A DNA stretch of 64,000 bases from assembly GCA_006218025.1 (NCBI GenBank), contig VBWA01000011.1, positions 1 through 64,000 of the forward strand. The letters are read 5' to 3'. Below are positions 9,555 to 18,109 of this stretch, in pieces. Position 1 is the first letter of the stretch. Each line of letters opens with the position of its first letter. The notes under the pieces are model-generated. The model was not told the DNA's origin. It did no database searches and saw nothing but the letters and a program-made list of their open reading frames with translations. A program made the position numbers and the translations under genes. This stretch comes from Rhodocyclaceae bacterium. GTDB taxonomy: Bacteria; Pseudomonadota; Gammaproteobacteria; Burkholderiales; Rhodocyclaceae.

Positions 9555-9638
9555 CGCGGATACCCGGCAGACAGGGGAAACGCAGGATTCTAGACCTCCG
9601 GGACTGACAGCACCATTACGGAAATCCGCAAAAACAGG

Positions 9639-10166
9639 CTAGACAGCGCCGGCCAGCCCGAGCAGCGCGCCCGCCGCGATCCACCACAGCGGATTCCAGG
9701 GCAAGGCCAGGACAAGTATCACCGTCGCCACCGCCAGCAGCATGGCCGGCCACCCGCCCGGCCCGGCTGCCGTGGCGGCCATCAGCCAACCGCTGGCCAG
9801 CACCAGACCCACCGCCACGGGCCCCACCGCGCCCTGCACGGCGATGCGCCAGGGAGCGTCGCCGACGCCGCGCCACCAACGCGCGAAGCCGTACATCAAC
9901 AGGCTGGAAGGCAGGCAGAAGGCCGCGGTGACGGCGAAGAAGCCGGGAATGCCCGCCAGTTGCAGGCCGATCAGACTGACCACCAGCACGTTCGGGCCCG
10001 GCGCCGCCTGGGCCACCGCGAACAGCTCGGAAAACGTCGCTGCGGACATCCAGTGGTATTGCTCGACCACCAGACGCTGCATTTCCGGCAGCGTGGCATT
10101 GCCACCGCCGAAAGCCAGCAGCGACAGCAGGGCGAAATGCAGGATGAGTTCCGCCAGAGAAGGCAT
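9639..10166 (-). CDS. Chromate transporter subunit (short-chain CHR family, second half)
   Basis: A 175-residue membrane protein with about six hydrophobic segments. LLAFGGGNATLPEMQR near the N-terminus and AQAAPGPNVLVVSLIG match the FGG and PGP motifs of the CHR domain. Short-chain CHR proteins work in pairs to move chromate or a related oxyanion across the inner membrane. Its ATG overlaps the stop of the partner gene by 1 nt (TGATG), so the two are translationally coupled. An in-frame open region extends upstream to 10802 but lies over the partner in another frame and is not used. Confidence 0.85.
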   Translation of the reverse strand: MPSLAELILHFALLSLLAFGGGNATLPEMQRLVVEQYHWMSAATFSELFAVAQAAPGPNVLVVSLIGLQLAGIPGFFAVTAAFCLPSSLLMYGFARWWRGVGDAPWRIAVQGAVGPVAVGLVLASGWLMAATAAGPGGWPAMLLAVATVILVLALPWNPLWWIAAGALLGLAGAV

Positions 10167-10717
10167 CAGTGGCGTCCGAGCAAGGCAATCACAACGGCTG
10201 CCGGCAGCAGCAGCGCCACCACCGGCAGCATCGGCAGGCGCAGCCAGCCGATGGCGGCAAAGACCAGGACCGCCAAACCGACGGCCGGGGCCTGCCGCCG
10301 ATATTCGTACAGCATCTTGAGGCCGGTGGCCAGGATCAGTCCGGCGCCGACCGCGGAAATGCCGCGCAGCATGGCCCGCACCGGCGCCATTTCGCCGAAG
10401 TTGAGGTAGGCAAGACCCAGGGCAAGGACGATCGCCATCGGGGCCAGCATTATCCCCAGGGGCGCCACGACGGCGCCGCGCCAGCCCTGGAAGCGGGCGC
10501 CGAGGCAAAGCGCGAGATTCATCACGTTCGGTCCCGGCATGATCTGGCACAGTCCCAGCAGGGCGGCAAACTCGCCCGGCGGCAACCAGCGGTAGCGCTC
10601 GACAATGTAGCGTCGCGCCCAGGGCATCACGCCGCCGAAGCCCGACAGCCCGATCAAGCAGAAACCGCGGAACAAAGCCCCCAGGCTGGGGGACGCCGGT
10701 TCGGTCAGAACACCCAC
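10166..10717 (-). CDS. Chromate transporter subunit (short-chain CHR family, first half)
   Basis: A 183-residue inner-membrane protein with the CHR signatures LIGLSGFGGVMPWARR and CQIMPGPNVMNLAL and about five or six hydrophobic helices. It pairs with the following CHR gene to form a two-part chromate/oxyanion transporter. The start is a GTG at 10717, overlapping the ABC ATPase gene by 13 nt, which suggests it belongs to the same transcript as the metal importer upstream. Whether it acts on chromate or another oxyanion cannot be read from the sequence. Confidence 0.83.
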   Translation of the reverse strand: MGVLTEPASPSLGALFRGFCLIGLSGFGGVMPWARRYIVERYRWLPPGEFAALLGLCQIMPGPNVMNLALCLGARFQGWRGAVVAPLGIMLAPMAIVLALGLAYLNFGEMAPVRAMLRGISAVGAGLILATGLKMLYEYRRQAPAVGLAVLVFAAIGWLRLPMLPVVALLLPAAVVIALLGRH

Positions 10718-11757
10718 AGGTCGTCGCGCGGTACCTCGATCCAGTGCTCGCCGGGGGCGATCGGCTTCTCGCCATAGGCACGAAAACGCAGGCCAGCCTC
10801 ATGGAACAGGTATTCCCAGCGGTCGCCGAGGAACATCGATGTCACCAGGGGCAGGCACAGGCGGTTCTCGCCGGGGCCGTCGGCCAGACGCACGCGCTCC
10901 AGGCGGATCATGCCGGTACCGCTGGTGCCGGCATTGTCGCCGCGGGCCTGGCCCCAGAGCTGCCAGCCTTCGCCGGCGAGCAGCGCGGCGCCATCGCGGC
11001 GCTCGGCCACACGGGCCTCGATGCGATTGTTGTTGCCCATGAAGTCGGCGCAGAACAGGGTACGCGGATTGCCGTACATTTCCTGCGGCGTGCCCTGCTG
11101 CTCGATGCGACCTTCGGAGAGCAGCAGGATGCGGTCGGACATGGCCATCGCCTCGTTCTGGTCGTGGGTAACCACCAGGGCCGAGAGTTGCAGATTGAGG
11201 ATCAGCTCGCGCAGCCAGGCGCGGGCTTCCTCGCGCATCTTGGCGTCGAGGTTGGACAGCGGCTCGTCGAGCAGGATGACGGGCGGGTTATACACCAGGG
11301 CGCGGGCGATCGCCACGCGCTGCTGCTGGCCGCCGGAAAGCTGGTGCGGAAAGCGCTCGGCGAGGTGGCCCAGGCCGAGGTTCTTCAACGCCGACACGAC
11401 CTTCTCGGCAATCGCTTCGTGGCCGACCTTGCGCAGCTTGAGACCGTAGGCGACGTTGTCGAACACGGTCTTGTGCGGCCACAGCGCGTAGGACTGGAAC
11501 ACCAGGCCGAGATTGCGGCGCTCGGCCGGCACTTCGATCCCGGCGTCGCTGTCGAAGACAGCCTGTTCGTCGATGCGGATAGTGCCGCGATGCGGCAGTT
11601 CGAGTCCGGCGACGGCGCGCAGCAGCGTGGTCTTGCCGCTGCCCGAGGGACCGAGCAGGGACACCACCTCGCCGCGCGAGAGCTGCATCGACACCCCCTT
11701 TAGGATGTCGTTGCTGCCATAGGACAAATGCAAATCGTCGACATTGAGCTTAATCAT
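10705..11757 (-). CDS. ABC transporter ATP-binding protein (Fe(III)/FbpC type)
   Basis: A 350-residue ATPase with Walker A GPSGSGKTT (residues 36-44), Q-loop VFQSYALWPH, signature LSGGQQQR, Walker B ILLDEPLSNLD and H-loop VVTHDQNEA, followed by a 110-residue C-terminal regulatory beta domain typical of the FbpC/PotA/MalK class. It energises the adjacent two-domain permease. Its start overlaps the permease end by 8 nt. The gene order binding protein, permease, ATPase matches Fe(III) and aminoethylphosphonate-type importers; the Fe(III) reading is the more common one for this layout, but the substrate is not proven. Confidence 0.92.
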   Translation of the reverse strand: MIKLNVDDLHLSYGSNDILKGVSMQLSRGEVVSLLGPSGSGKTTLLRAVAGLELPHRGTIRIDEQAVFDSDAGIEVPAERRNLGLVFQSYALWPHKTVFDNVAYGLKLRKVGHEAIAEKVVSALKNLGLGHLAERFPHQLSGGQQQRVAIARALVYNPPVILLDEPLSNLDAKMREEARAWLRELILNLQLSALVVTHDQNEAMAMSDRILLLSEGRIEQQGTPQEMYGNPRTLFCADFMGNNNRIEARVAERRDGAALLAGEGWQLWGQARGDNAGTSGTGMIRLERVRLADGPGENRLCLPLVTSMFLGDRWEYLFHEAGLRFRAYGEKPIAPGEHWIEVPRDDLWVF

Positions 11758-13459
11758 GGAGCTTCACTCCGAAACGCAGGGCGACGCCGAGGCCGATGCC
11801 GACCAGGACGACATTGATTACCGAAAGGGCCGCGACCATATCGGCACCGCCCGTCGCCCACAGGGAGACGAGCAGCGAGCCAATGACTTCGGTGCCGGGA
11901 TTGAGCAGATAGACGGCGGTGGAATACTCGCGTTCGAAAATCATGAACACCAGCAGCCAACTCGCCAGCAGGCCGTGGCGGATCAGTGGCAGGGTGACAT
12001 CGCGACTGGCGCGGGCGCGGCTGGCGCCCGCACTCCTGGCCGCCTCTTCGAGCTCGGCGCCGACTTGGAGCAGGGAACTCGACACCAGGCGCAGTCCGTA
12101 GGCCAGCCAGACGACGGTGTAGGCCAGCCAGACCGCGAAAATCGTCGAGCGCAGCGGCGACAGGAAGGGAATGAAGAGGAAGACCCAGAGGAAGGCCAGG
12201 CCGGCGAGCAAGCCGGGCACCGCGCGCGGTACCAGCACCAGATAGTCCACGAAGCGCGACCAGCCGTCGGGCTGGCGATGGGTGGCAAAGGCGATGGCCG
12301 TGTAGCAGGCGACGGCCAGACCGCCGCCGATGACGCCGATAAGCACGGTGTTCCAGATGCCGCGCATCAGGGTCGGCTGTCCGAACACGGTGCGGAAGTG
12401 GTCCAGCGTCAGCACGTCGGCCAGCACCACGCCCTCGCCCCAGTAGTTCACCACCGAACGCAAGGCGATGCCCGACAGCGGCACCACCACCGTGAGAAAA
12501 AGCCAGCCGGCGATCAGCGCCGCCGCCAGCCAGCGCCAGGCACCCAGCGGCAGGGGGCGCTGGCGCCCGGCCTTGCCTTTCACCGAAACGTACTTGGCGG
12601 CGTTCTTCATCAGGTGGCGCTGCAGCATCACCAGGGGCACGGTGACGGCGATGATGCATACCGCGACCGCCGCCATCAGGTGATAGGACGGCGTGCCGAG
12701 CTTGTTGGTCAGTTTGTAGAGATACGTGGCCAGCACCAGGTGGCCTTCGGGATCGCCTAGCACCAGAGCCAGGCCGAAGATCTCGAAGCCGAGGAAGAAC
12801 ACCAGCACGGCCGAATACAGCAGGGCCGGCATCACCATCGGCAGGCTCACATCCAGCGCCACGCGCAGGGCGCTGGCACCGCTCATGCGCGCCGCCTCCT
12901 CGACATCCGAACCGAGGTTCTTCAGCGCCGCCGAGGCGTAGAGATAGACGTGCGGGACATGGGTGAGGCCGGCAATGGCGGCGATGCTGGTCAGCGAATA
13001 CACGTTCCACGGCACGCCGCCGAACAGGTCGCCGAACCACACGGAATAGAAGCCGACCGGCCCGGCGGCAACGACGTAGCCGAAGGACAGCACCATGGGC
13101 GAGACGAACACCGGGATCAGCAGCATGGGCTCCAGCCAGCGCTGCCCCGGCAGGTCGGTGCGTACCATCAGGAAGGCCAGAGCCGCACCGAGCGGCACGG
13201 CGATCACGGCCATGCCGACGGCGATGAAGCAGGAATTCTTCGCCGCCGACCAGAAGTCGGGATCGTCGAAAATGAAACGATAGGCGCCGACGCCCGCGCT
13301 CGCCGCCGGGTCGAAAAATGGCGCGTCGAGCAGGCTCTGGTAAAGGATCAGCAGCAGCGGCGCCAGTACCACCAGCGCCGTGACGCTGATCACCAGACCC
13401 CGCGACCATTGCCGGGAAGGGGAACCCCCTCCTGGCAGCCGTGCAGCGTAGGTGCTCAT
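11750..13459 (-). CDS. ABC transporter permease, two-domain (Fe(III)/FbpB type)
   Basis: A 569-residue inner-membrane protein made of two consecutive permease units of about six helices each. Each has an EAA-like loop for ATPase contact: DVEEAARMSGASALRVALDVSLP (about residues 180-205) and ELEEAARSAGASRARASRDVTLP (about 465-490). Fusion of the two permease copies in one chain is usual for the FbpB/SfuB class. It lies 12 nt behind the periplasmic binding protein gene and overlaps the ATPase gene by 8 nt, so all three are one operon. Confidence 0.92.
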   Translation of the reverse strand: MSTYAARLPGGGSPSRQWSRGLVISVTALVVLAPLLLILYQSLLDAPFFDPAASAGVGAYRFIFDDPDFWSAAKNSCFIAVGMAVIAVPLGAALAFLMVRTDLPGQRWLEPMLLIPVFVSPMVLSFGYVVAAGPVGFYSVWFGDLFGGVPWNVYSLTSIAAIAGLTHVPHVYLYASAALKNLGSDVEEAARMSGASALRVALDVSLPMVMPALLYSAVLVFFLGFEIFGLALVLGDPEGHLVLATYLYKLTNKLGTPSYHLMAAVAVCIIAVTVPLVMLQRHLMKNAAKYVSVKGKAGRQRPLPLGAWRWLAAALIAGWLFLTVVVPLSGIALRSVVNYWGEGVVLADVLTLDHFRTVFGQPTLMRGIWNTVLIGVIGGGLAVACYTAIAFATHRQPDGWSRFVDYLVLVPRAVPGLLAGLAFLWVFLFIPFLSPLRSTIFAVWLAYTVVWLAYGLRLVSSSLLQVGAELEEAARSAGASRARASRDVTLPLIRHGLLASWLLVFMIFEREYSTAVYLLNPGTEVIGSLLVSLWATGGADMVAALSVINVVLVGIGLGVALRFGVKLHD

Positions 13460-13471
13460 GGCCGGAGAAGC

Positions 13472-14566
13472 TTACTTGCGGAGGGCGGCGGTCTGCTGCC
13501 ACTGCTTGATGAATTCCAGGCGCTTGGCCTGATCCAGGTAGGTCAAGAGGCCCGGACCGACCTGGATCGGCTTCAGGGCGCTGCCCAGGGCCTTGGCCAA
13601 GCCGTGGGCGGTCAGGTCGCCTTCGACGTCGGCACGGATCGAACCCAGTTCGGACTGATTGGCAATGATGGTCTGGCCTCGTTTGGAGAGGATGTAGTCG
13701 AGCCAAAGCTTGGCCGCGTTGGAGTTCTGCGCGGTCTTGGCGATGAACATGATGCGCGACATCACCAGGGTGTAGTCCTTGGGCATGACGATGCCGATGC
13801 CGGGATCTTTTTTCGCCCGCAGCAGGGCATAGGAACCGATGATGTTGAAGCCGAGCAGGTTCTCGCCGGAACCGATGCGTTCCATCATGGTGCCGCTGCT
13901 CGACTGGAAGCGCGGGCTGGCGGCGCCGATGGCCTTGGCCAGGTCCCAGAAGGCCGGGTTGAGCTTGGCATCCTGGGTGATCAGGAGGAAGCCGACACCG
14001 GATTTCTCGATGTCGTAGGAGGTGAGCTTGCCCTTGAAGCGCTCGGGGTTGGCGGCCAGCATCTTGGCCAGCTCGGCGTGGCTTTGCGGCACTTCCTCGG
14101 GCTTCAGCAGGCGCTTGTTGTAGATGAAGACGATGGGCTCGTAGGTGGTGCCGTAGCCCTCGTTGCGCCACACCGCCCACTCGGGCAGCTTGGCCACCTC
14201 GGGCGACTTGTAGGTCAGGGCGAAGCCGTCGTTGACCAGCTTGATCTGGAGATCCATGGAGGAACTCCAGAAGACATCGCCGGAGGTGCCGCCGGCAGCC
14301 TTTTCGCTGATCACCCGGTTGTACAGCTCGGTGGTATTCATGTCGCTGTACTCGACCTTGACGCCCGGATAAAGCGCCTCGAAGTCCTTGATGAGCGGCG
14401 AGGCGGCGGCGGTGTCGGTGGCGGCGTAGATGCGCACCTTGCCTTCCTGCCTGGCGGCGGCGATGACTGCCGCATAGTCGGCGGGATAGTCGGCCGGCGC
14501 CTGGGCATGGGCGACGGACAGGGACGCCGAAGCGCACAGCGCCAGGGCTAAACGCATGGATTTCAT
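13472..14566 (-). CDS. Periplasmic binding protein of the Fe(III)-type ABC importer
   Basis: A 364-residue protein with a Sec signal peptide (MKSMRLALALCASASLSVAHAQA, cleavage near residue 22). The mature part shows the type II binding fold of the FbpA/AfuA group: GKVRIYAATDTAAASPLIKDFEALYPGVKVEY, then DVFWSSSMDLQIKLVNDG and RIMFIAKTAQNSNAAKLWLDYILS. It would capture ferric iron or a phosphonate or other anion in the periplasm for the permease encoded next. A good AAGG-type ribosome site precedes the ATG. The sensor kinase and regulator genes upstream in the same orientation suggest the importer is their target. Confidence 0.88.
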   Translation of the reverse strand: MKSMRLALALCASASLSVAHAQAPADYPADYAAVIAAARQEGKVRIYAATDTAAASPLIKDFEALYPGVKVEYSDMNTTELYNRVISEKAAGGTSGDVFWSSSMDLQIKLVNDGFALTYKSPEVAKLPEWAVWRNEGYGTTYEPIVFIYNKRLLKPEEVPQSHAELAKMLAANPERFKGKLTSYDIEKSGVGFLLITQDAKLNPAFWDLAKAIGAASPRFQSSSGTMMERIGSGENLLGFNIIGSYALLRAKKDPGIGIVMPKDYTLVMSRIMFIAKTAQNSNAAKLWLDYILSKRGQTIIANQSELGSIRADVEGDLTAHGLAKALGSALKPIQVGPGLLTYLDQAKRLEFIKQWQQTAALRK

Positions 14567-14650
14567 GGACCTTCTCCTCGATGTTGTTTTCCCGGCCGCG
14601 ATCCGTCGCCACCGGAGTGGACATCATTAGACGGGAAGCTCCTTTCGATT

Positions 14651-14670
14651 GGCTTTCAGCGCGAAAGGCC
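14651..14670 (-). other. Stem-loop in the gap between sensor kinase and binding protein genes
   Basis: GGCTTTC (14651-14657) pairs with GAAAG-CC (14663-14670, one bulged G) around the loop AGCGC. There is no T run, so it is not a typical terminator; it could be an RNA processing site between the two parts of the operon. Low certainty. Confidence 0.3.
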
Positions 14671-14695
14671 TGTCTGAAAAGCGCCGCCGGCGCCG

Positions 14696-16090
14696 TCAGA
14701 GCGCCTTGACAAGCGGCAACCTCACGGTGACCGCCAAGCCGCGCCCGGCGGGGCCTGCGTCAAGGCTCACGCGACCTGCGTGAGCGAGGCAGATTTCGCG
14801 CACGATGGCGAGGCCCAAGCCGCTGCCTTCGGTTTCGCTCTGATCGAGGCTGCGGTAAAAGCGCTGGAAGACCTTGCCGCGTTCGTCCGGCGCAATGCCG
14901 GGGCCGCTGTCGCGGATCACCGTAACCGCCTCAGCCGACTCGCGCGCCACGATCACGGTGACCTGCCCCCCGGCGGGAGTGTAGCGAATCGCGTTGTCGA
15001 TCAGGTTGGCCACCATCTCGCGCAGCATCGCGTCATTTCCCTCGACCATCAGGCCGCCGCGCAGGCCTTCGTAGGCAAGATCGATCTGCCGGCGCAGGGC
15101 CAACTGGCTCAATTCGAGGGCCACCTCACGCACCAGGTCGGCGAAATCGAGGCGGCTGCGTTCGCGGATCAGGCCATTGACCGCCTCGGCACGCGACAGC
15201 GACAGCATCTGGTTGGTCAGGCGCCGTGCGCTGCCGATGCTGCGCACAATGCCTTTCAGGGTACGGCGCATTTCCGCCGGATCGTCCTGGCGCAGGCCGT
15301 ACTCGGCCTGGGTGCCAAGCACCGTAAGCGGCGTGCGCAACTGGTGCGCGGCATCGGCGAGGAAGCGCTTGCGCGCATCGAGCATGGCCGACAGGCGGCC
15401 CATGTGATGGTTGATGGCGTCGATCAGGGGCCGGATTTCGCTCGGCACATCTTCACTCGCCACCGGCGTCAGGTCTTCCTCGGAACGGTTGCGGATGGTG
15501 TCGCGCAGACGCAGCAGCGGCCGGAAGGCGGTGCCCAGCGCCACCAGCACCAGCACCGCGCCGAGGGCGATCAGGGCCAGTTGCCGGCGCAGGCTGTCGA
15601 AGAACAGGTTCCGTGCCAGCTCGGTGCGGGTCTCGGTGGTTTCGGCGACCAGCACCAGGATGCTGTCATCGCCCTTCCCCGCCGGATCATAGAGCCGCTT
15701 GCGCATCGCGCCGGTGCGCACCGCGTCGCCCTTGTAGGTCGCATCCATGGTCTTCACCACGCCGTCGGCGGGCACCACCGGCGGCACCGGCATGTCCGGA
15801 TAGCCGGTCAGCAAGGCGCCGTCCGGCCCGATCACGGCATAGAACACCCGCTCCTGGCCGCCTTCGGCAAAAATCTCCAGCGCCGAGTGCGGCATATCCA
15901 CCACCACCACACCGTTCCTCACGAAGCTGCTTTCGCCGATCGACTTGATCGACGCCCACAGCGAACGGTCGTAAGCCTGATTCGCCGCCTCCAGCGCGCC
16001 GCGGTAGGAAAGCACCGCATTCACGCCCAGCAGCAGCACCAGCGGCGGCAGCAGCCACACCGCGACGCGTCGACGCAGGCTGGATCTCAT
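14696..16090 (-). CDS. TctE-type sensor histidine kinase
   Basis: A 464-residue inner-membrane kinase. TM1 (about 9-28) and TM2 (about 171-190) flank a 140-residue periplasmic domain of the 2CSK_N type found in TctE. A short HAMP-like linker follows, then the H-box ADAAHQLRTPL with phosphoacceptor His249 and an HATPase domain with N-box NLIDNAIRY, DSGPGIA and GSGLGLAI. With the response regulator encoded upstream it forms a two-component system. TctE-type kinases usually sense organic acids or metals and control a neighbouring transporter, here the Fe(III)-type importer; the signal itself is unknown. Confidence 0.92.
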   Translation of the reverse strand: MRSSLRRRVAVWLLPPLVLLLGVNAVLSYRGALEAANQAYDRSLWASIKSIGESSFVRNGVVVVDMPHSALEIFAEGGQERVFYAVIGPDGALLTGYPDMPVPPVVPADGVVKTMDATYKGDAVRTGAMRKRLYDPAGKGDDSILVLVAETTETRTELARNLFFDSLRRQLALIALGAVLVLVALGTAFRPLLRLRDTIRNRSEEDLTPVASEDVPSEIRPLIDAINHHMGRLSAMLDARKRFLADAAHQLRTPLTVLGTQAEYGLRQDDPAEMRRTLKGIVRSIGSARRLTNQMLSLSRAEAVNGLIRERSRLDFADLVREVALELSQLALRRQIDLAYEGLRGGLMVEGNDAMLREMVANLIDNAIRYTPAGGQVTVIVARESAEAVTVIRDSGPGIAPDERGKVFQRFYRSLDQSETEGSGLGLAIVREICLAHAGRVSLDAGPAGRGLAVTVRLPLVKAL

Positions 16091-16131
16091 GCCCCGTCAA
16101 AGCGAAAGTCGCGCCAGCGACTCTCGACGCT

Positions 16132-16156
16132 CCCCTCTCCCCTTGCGGGAGAGGGG
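16132..16156. repeat. CCCCTCTCCC hairpin repeat (intergenic copy)
   Basis: Perfect 10-bp inverted repeat, CCCCTCTCCC / GGGAGAGGGG, with the 5-nt loop CTTGC, followed by a G-rich tail (TTGGGGGAGAGGG). The same element, with loop CCTGC, lies inside leuS at 32186-32210. Confidence 0.85.
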
Positions 16157-16171
16157 TTGGGGGAGAGGGAA

Positions 16172-16218
16172 ACGGGCATGACCTTCTTAGTCAAAACATC
16201 TCTCAAAGTCATGCCCGT
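16172..16218. other. Stem-loop at the end of the response regulator gene
   Basis: ACGGGCATGAC (16172-16182) and GTCATGCCCGT (16208-16218) form a perfect 11-bp stem with a 25-nt loop; the outer base touches the regulator's stop codon. No T run is present on the minus strand, so an mRNA processing or stability element is more likely than a terminator. Confidence 0.5.
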
Positions 16219-16889
16219 CAGTTGCCTGGCAACTCGTCGAGCATGTAACCCAGACCGCGCAAGGTGCTGACGGCCGCGCCGGAGCCTTCCAGTTTTTTGC
16301 GCAGGCGATGAATATAGATTTCGATCGCCTCGGCTCTCGCCTCGGCATCGAAGGCGAAAATCTTGTCGAACAGAGTCTCACGCGACACCGGCTTGCCCAG
16401 CCGCGCAGCCAACACCTCGAACACCGCCAACTCGCGCGGAGTCAAGGCCAGCGAGCGGCCGTCGACCCTGATCTGGCGCGTGGTGGTGTCGAACTCCAGG
16501 CGACCGACGCGCAACATCGGCGTCTGTCCGCTGCTTCGGCGCAACAGGGCCTTGATGCGGGCTTCCAGCTCCTCCAGCTCGAAGGGCTTGGGCAGGTAGT
16601 CGTCAGCGCCCAGGTTGAGGCCGCGCACCCGGTCCTCGGTCGCGCTGCGCGCGGTCAAGATCAGCACCGGCACGGTGGCCCCGCGGCCGCGCAGGCGCCG
16701 CAGCACTTCGAGGCCGTCCAGCTTCGGCAAGGACAGGTCGAGAATGACCAGATCATAGGGTTCGGTGGCCAGCGCCTGGTCGGCGTGGTCGCCGCGAACC
16801 AGGTGGTCGACCGCGTAGCCGCCCTGGATCAGCGCCTTGCCGACCCACTCGGCAATCTCAGGATGATCTTCGACAAGTAGCAGGCGCAT
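16218..16889 (-). CDS. TctD/QseB-type OmpR-family response regulator
   Basis: A 223-residue regulator with a receiver domain (residues 1-115: acidic pair ED at 7-8, phosphoacceptor Asp51 in VILDLSLPK, Thr79 region LILTARS, Lys101 region YLPKPF) and a C-terminal winged-helix DNA-binding domain (LALTPRELAVFEVLAARLGKPVSRE; recognition region AIEIYIHRLRKKL). The ATG at 16889 is chosen because the family starts MRLLLVEDH; an upstream ATG at 16934 would add an unrelated 15-residue tail. It is followed by its cognate kinase gene after 127 nt containing two hairpins. Confidence 0.93.
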   Translation of the reverse strand: MRLLLVEDHPEIAEWVGKALIQGGYAVDHLVRGDHADQALATEPYDLVILDLSLPKLDGLEVLRRLRGRGATVPVLILTARSATEDRVRGLNLGADDYLPKPFELEELEARIKALLRRSSGQTPMLRVGRLEFDTTTRQIRVDGRSLALTPRELAVFEVLAARLGKPVSRETLFDKIFAFDAEARAEAIEIYIHRLRKKLEGSGAAVSTLRGLGYMLDELPGN

Positions 16890-16966
16890 GGGCGGCGGTT
16901 CCCGACGATGGTTTTCGCGGCGAGTATGGCACAATCGGCGCCGTCATCCAGGACCGGAAACCCATC

Positions 16967-17773
16967 ATGAAGCGCGTCGTATTCAACCAGAAGGGCGGCG
17001 TCGGCAAGAGCACCATCACCTGCAATCTCGCCGCCATCGCCGCCGCGCGCGGCGCCCGCACGCTGGTGATCGACCTCGATCCGCAGGCCAATTCGACCCA
17101 GTACCTGCTCGGTGCAGCGGCAAAGGACCTGGAGCTCACCGCCAACGAGTTCTTCGACCAGATGCTGAGCTTCAAGCTGCGCCCGCTGGCCACCGAGGAC
17201 TTCATCACCGCCACGCCCTTCGAGAACCTCTCCATCCTGCCCTCCGGCCCGGCGCTGGAGGAACTGCAGGCCAAGCTCGAATCGCGCTACAAGATCTACA
17301 AGTTGCGCGAAGCCCTCGACGCGCTCGAAGGCTACGACGAAATCTGGATCGACACGCCGCCGGCGCTGCACTTCTACACGCGCTCGGCGCTGATCGCCGC
17401 CGACGCCTGCCTGATCCCCTTCGACTGCGACGAATTCGCCCGCCGAGCGCTCTACACGCTGATGGACAACGTCAACGAGATCCGCGCCGACCACAACGCC
17501 GGCCTCGAAGTCGAAGGCATCATCATCAACCAGTTCCAGGCCCGCGCCAGCCTGCCGCAGCAGATCATCAACGAACTGCGCGAGGAAGGGCTGCCGGTGC
17601 TGGGCTCATTCCTGTCGTCCTCGGTGCGCATCAAGGAATCGCACCAGCAGGCGAAGCCGATGATCCACCTCGATCGCAGCCACAAGCTGGCGCAGGAATT
17701 CGGCGCGCTGTTCGACGAACTGGAAAAGGCGCGCAAGGCCCGCGCCAAGACGGCAGCGAAGAAGCGGGCCTGA
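16967..17773 (+). CDS. ParA-family chromosome/plasmid partition-type ATPase
   Basis: A 268-residue ATPase beginning MKRVVFNQKGGVGKSTITCNL, with the deviant Walker A KGGVGKST at residues 9-16, a Walker A-prime Asp in VIDLDPQANSTQYLLG and Walker B IWIDTPPAL. The C-terminus is Lys/Arg/Ala-rich (KARKARAKTAAKKRA), a plausible nonspecific DNA-binding tail. No ParB gene adjoins. It is divergent from the response regulator across 77 bp. It differs from the other ParA at 5.6-6.3 kb in length and sequence, so the two are not recent duplicates. Cargo unknown. Confidence 0.85.
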   Translation: MKRVVFNQKGGVGKSTITCNLAAIAAARGARTLVIDLDPQANSTQYLLGAAAKDLELTANEFFDQMLSFKLRPLATEDFITATPFENLSILPSGPALEELQAKLESRYKIYKLREALDALEGYDEIWIDTPPALHFYTRSALIAADACLIPFDCDEFARRALYTLMDNVNEIRADHNAGLEVEGIIINQFQARASLPQQIINELREEGLPVLGSFLSSSVRIKESHQQAKPMIHLDRSHKLAQEFGALFDELEKARKARAKTAAKKRA

Positions 17774-17799
17774 GTTCGGGCAGGATGGTGCGATCCGGC

Positions 17800-17844
17800 T
17801 TGCGCGGCGCAGATTCGCGCCTATAATGTATCTACGTTATCGTA
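17800..17844 (+). promoter_or_regulatory. Promoter and candidate operator of the VapBC-type module
   Basis: TTGCGC (17800-17805) and a consensus TATAAT (17822-17827) are 16 bp apart. Just downstream, TACG-TTAT-CGTA (17833-17844) is an inverted repeat at the expected transcription start, a usual place for a toxin-antitoxin complex to bind. Confidence 0.6.
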
Positions 17845-17863
17845 TATCCATAAGGGCGCAATC

Positions 17864-18109
17864 ATGAACCTGAATATTGCACGATGGGGCAACAGCCTTG
17901 CCCTGCGAATTCCAGCCGACTATGCCCGGCGCGCCGGCCTCAAGGAAGGCGACAGCGTGGACGCAAGCCTGACTGCTGACGGCGGCATTGCGATTCGTCC
18001 CACACGGTGGAACCGAAAGGCCTTCGCGCAGGAACTCGCGAGGACGCGCGATGCCATGCCGGTCGGGACATCGGTGATGGATGAGTTGAGGCGCGGCGGA
18101 CGTTACTGA
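17864..18109 (+). CDS. AbrB/MazE-type antitoxin of a VapBC-like pair
   Basis: An 81-residue protein with a swapped-hairpin SpoVT-AbrB DNA-binding fold at the N-terminus: LNIARWGNSLALRIPADYARRAGLKEGDSVDASLTADGGIAIRP. The C-terminal 35 residues are charged and would wrap around the toxin. It neutralises the PIN-domain protein encoded next; its stop and the toxin ATG overlap by 1 nt (TGATG), so they are co-translated. The -10 box TATAAT upstream suggests a strong promoter, likely repressed by the complex. Confidence 0.88.
   Translation: MNLNIARWGNSLALRIPADYARRAGLKEGDSVDASLTADGGIAIRPTRWNRKAFAQELARTRDAMPVGTSVMDELRRGGRY

Noticed and set aside
7242-9593. Long plus-strand open frame opposite the malic enzyme gene
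   Set aside because: Same reason; composition is typical of an antisense shadow.
9639-10802. A single 387-codon chromate transporter ORF
   Set aside because: The upstream half lies in another frame over the first CHR gene; the real second gene starts at 10166 with a TGATG overlap.
16102-16128. GAAAGTCGCGCCAGCGAC in the regulator-kinase gap as a repeat copy
   Set aside because: Needs a gap and several mismatches in the 3' half.
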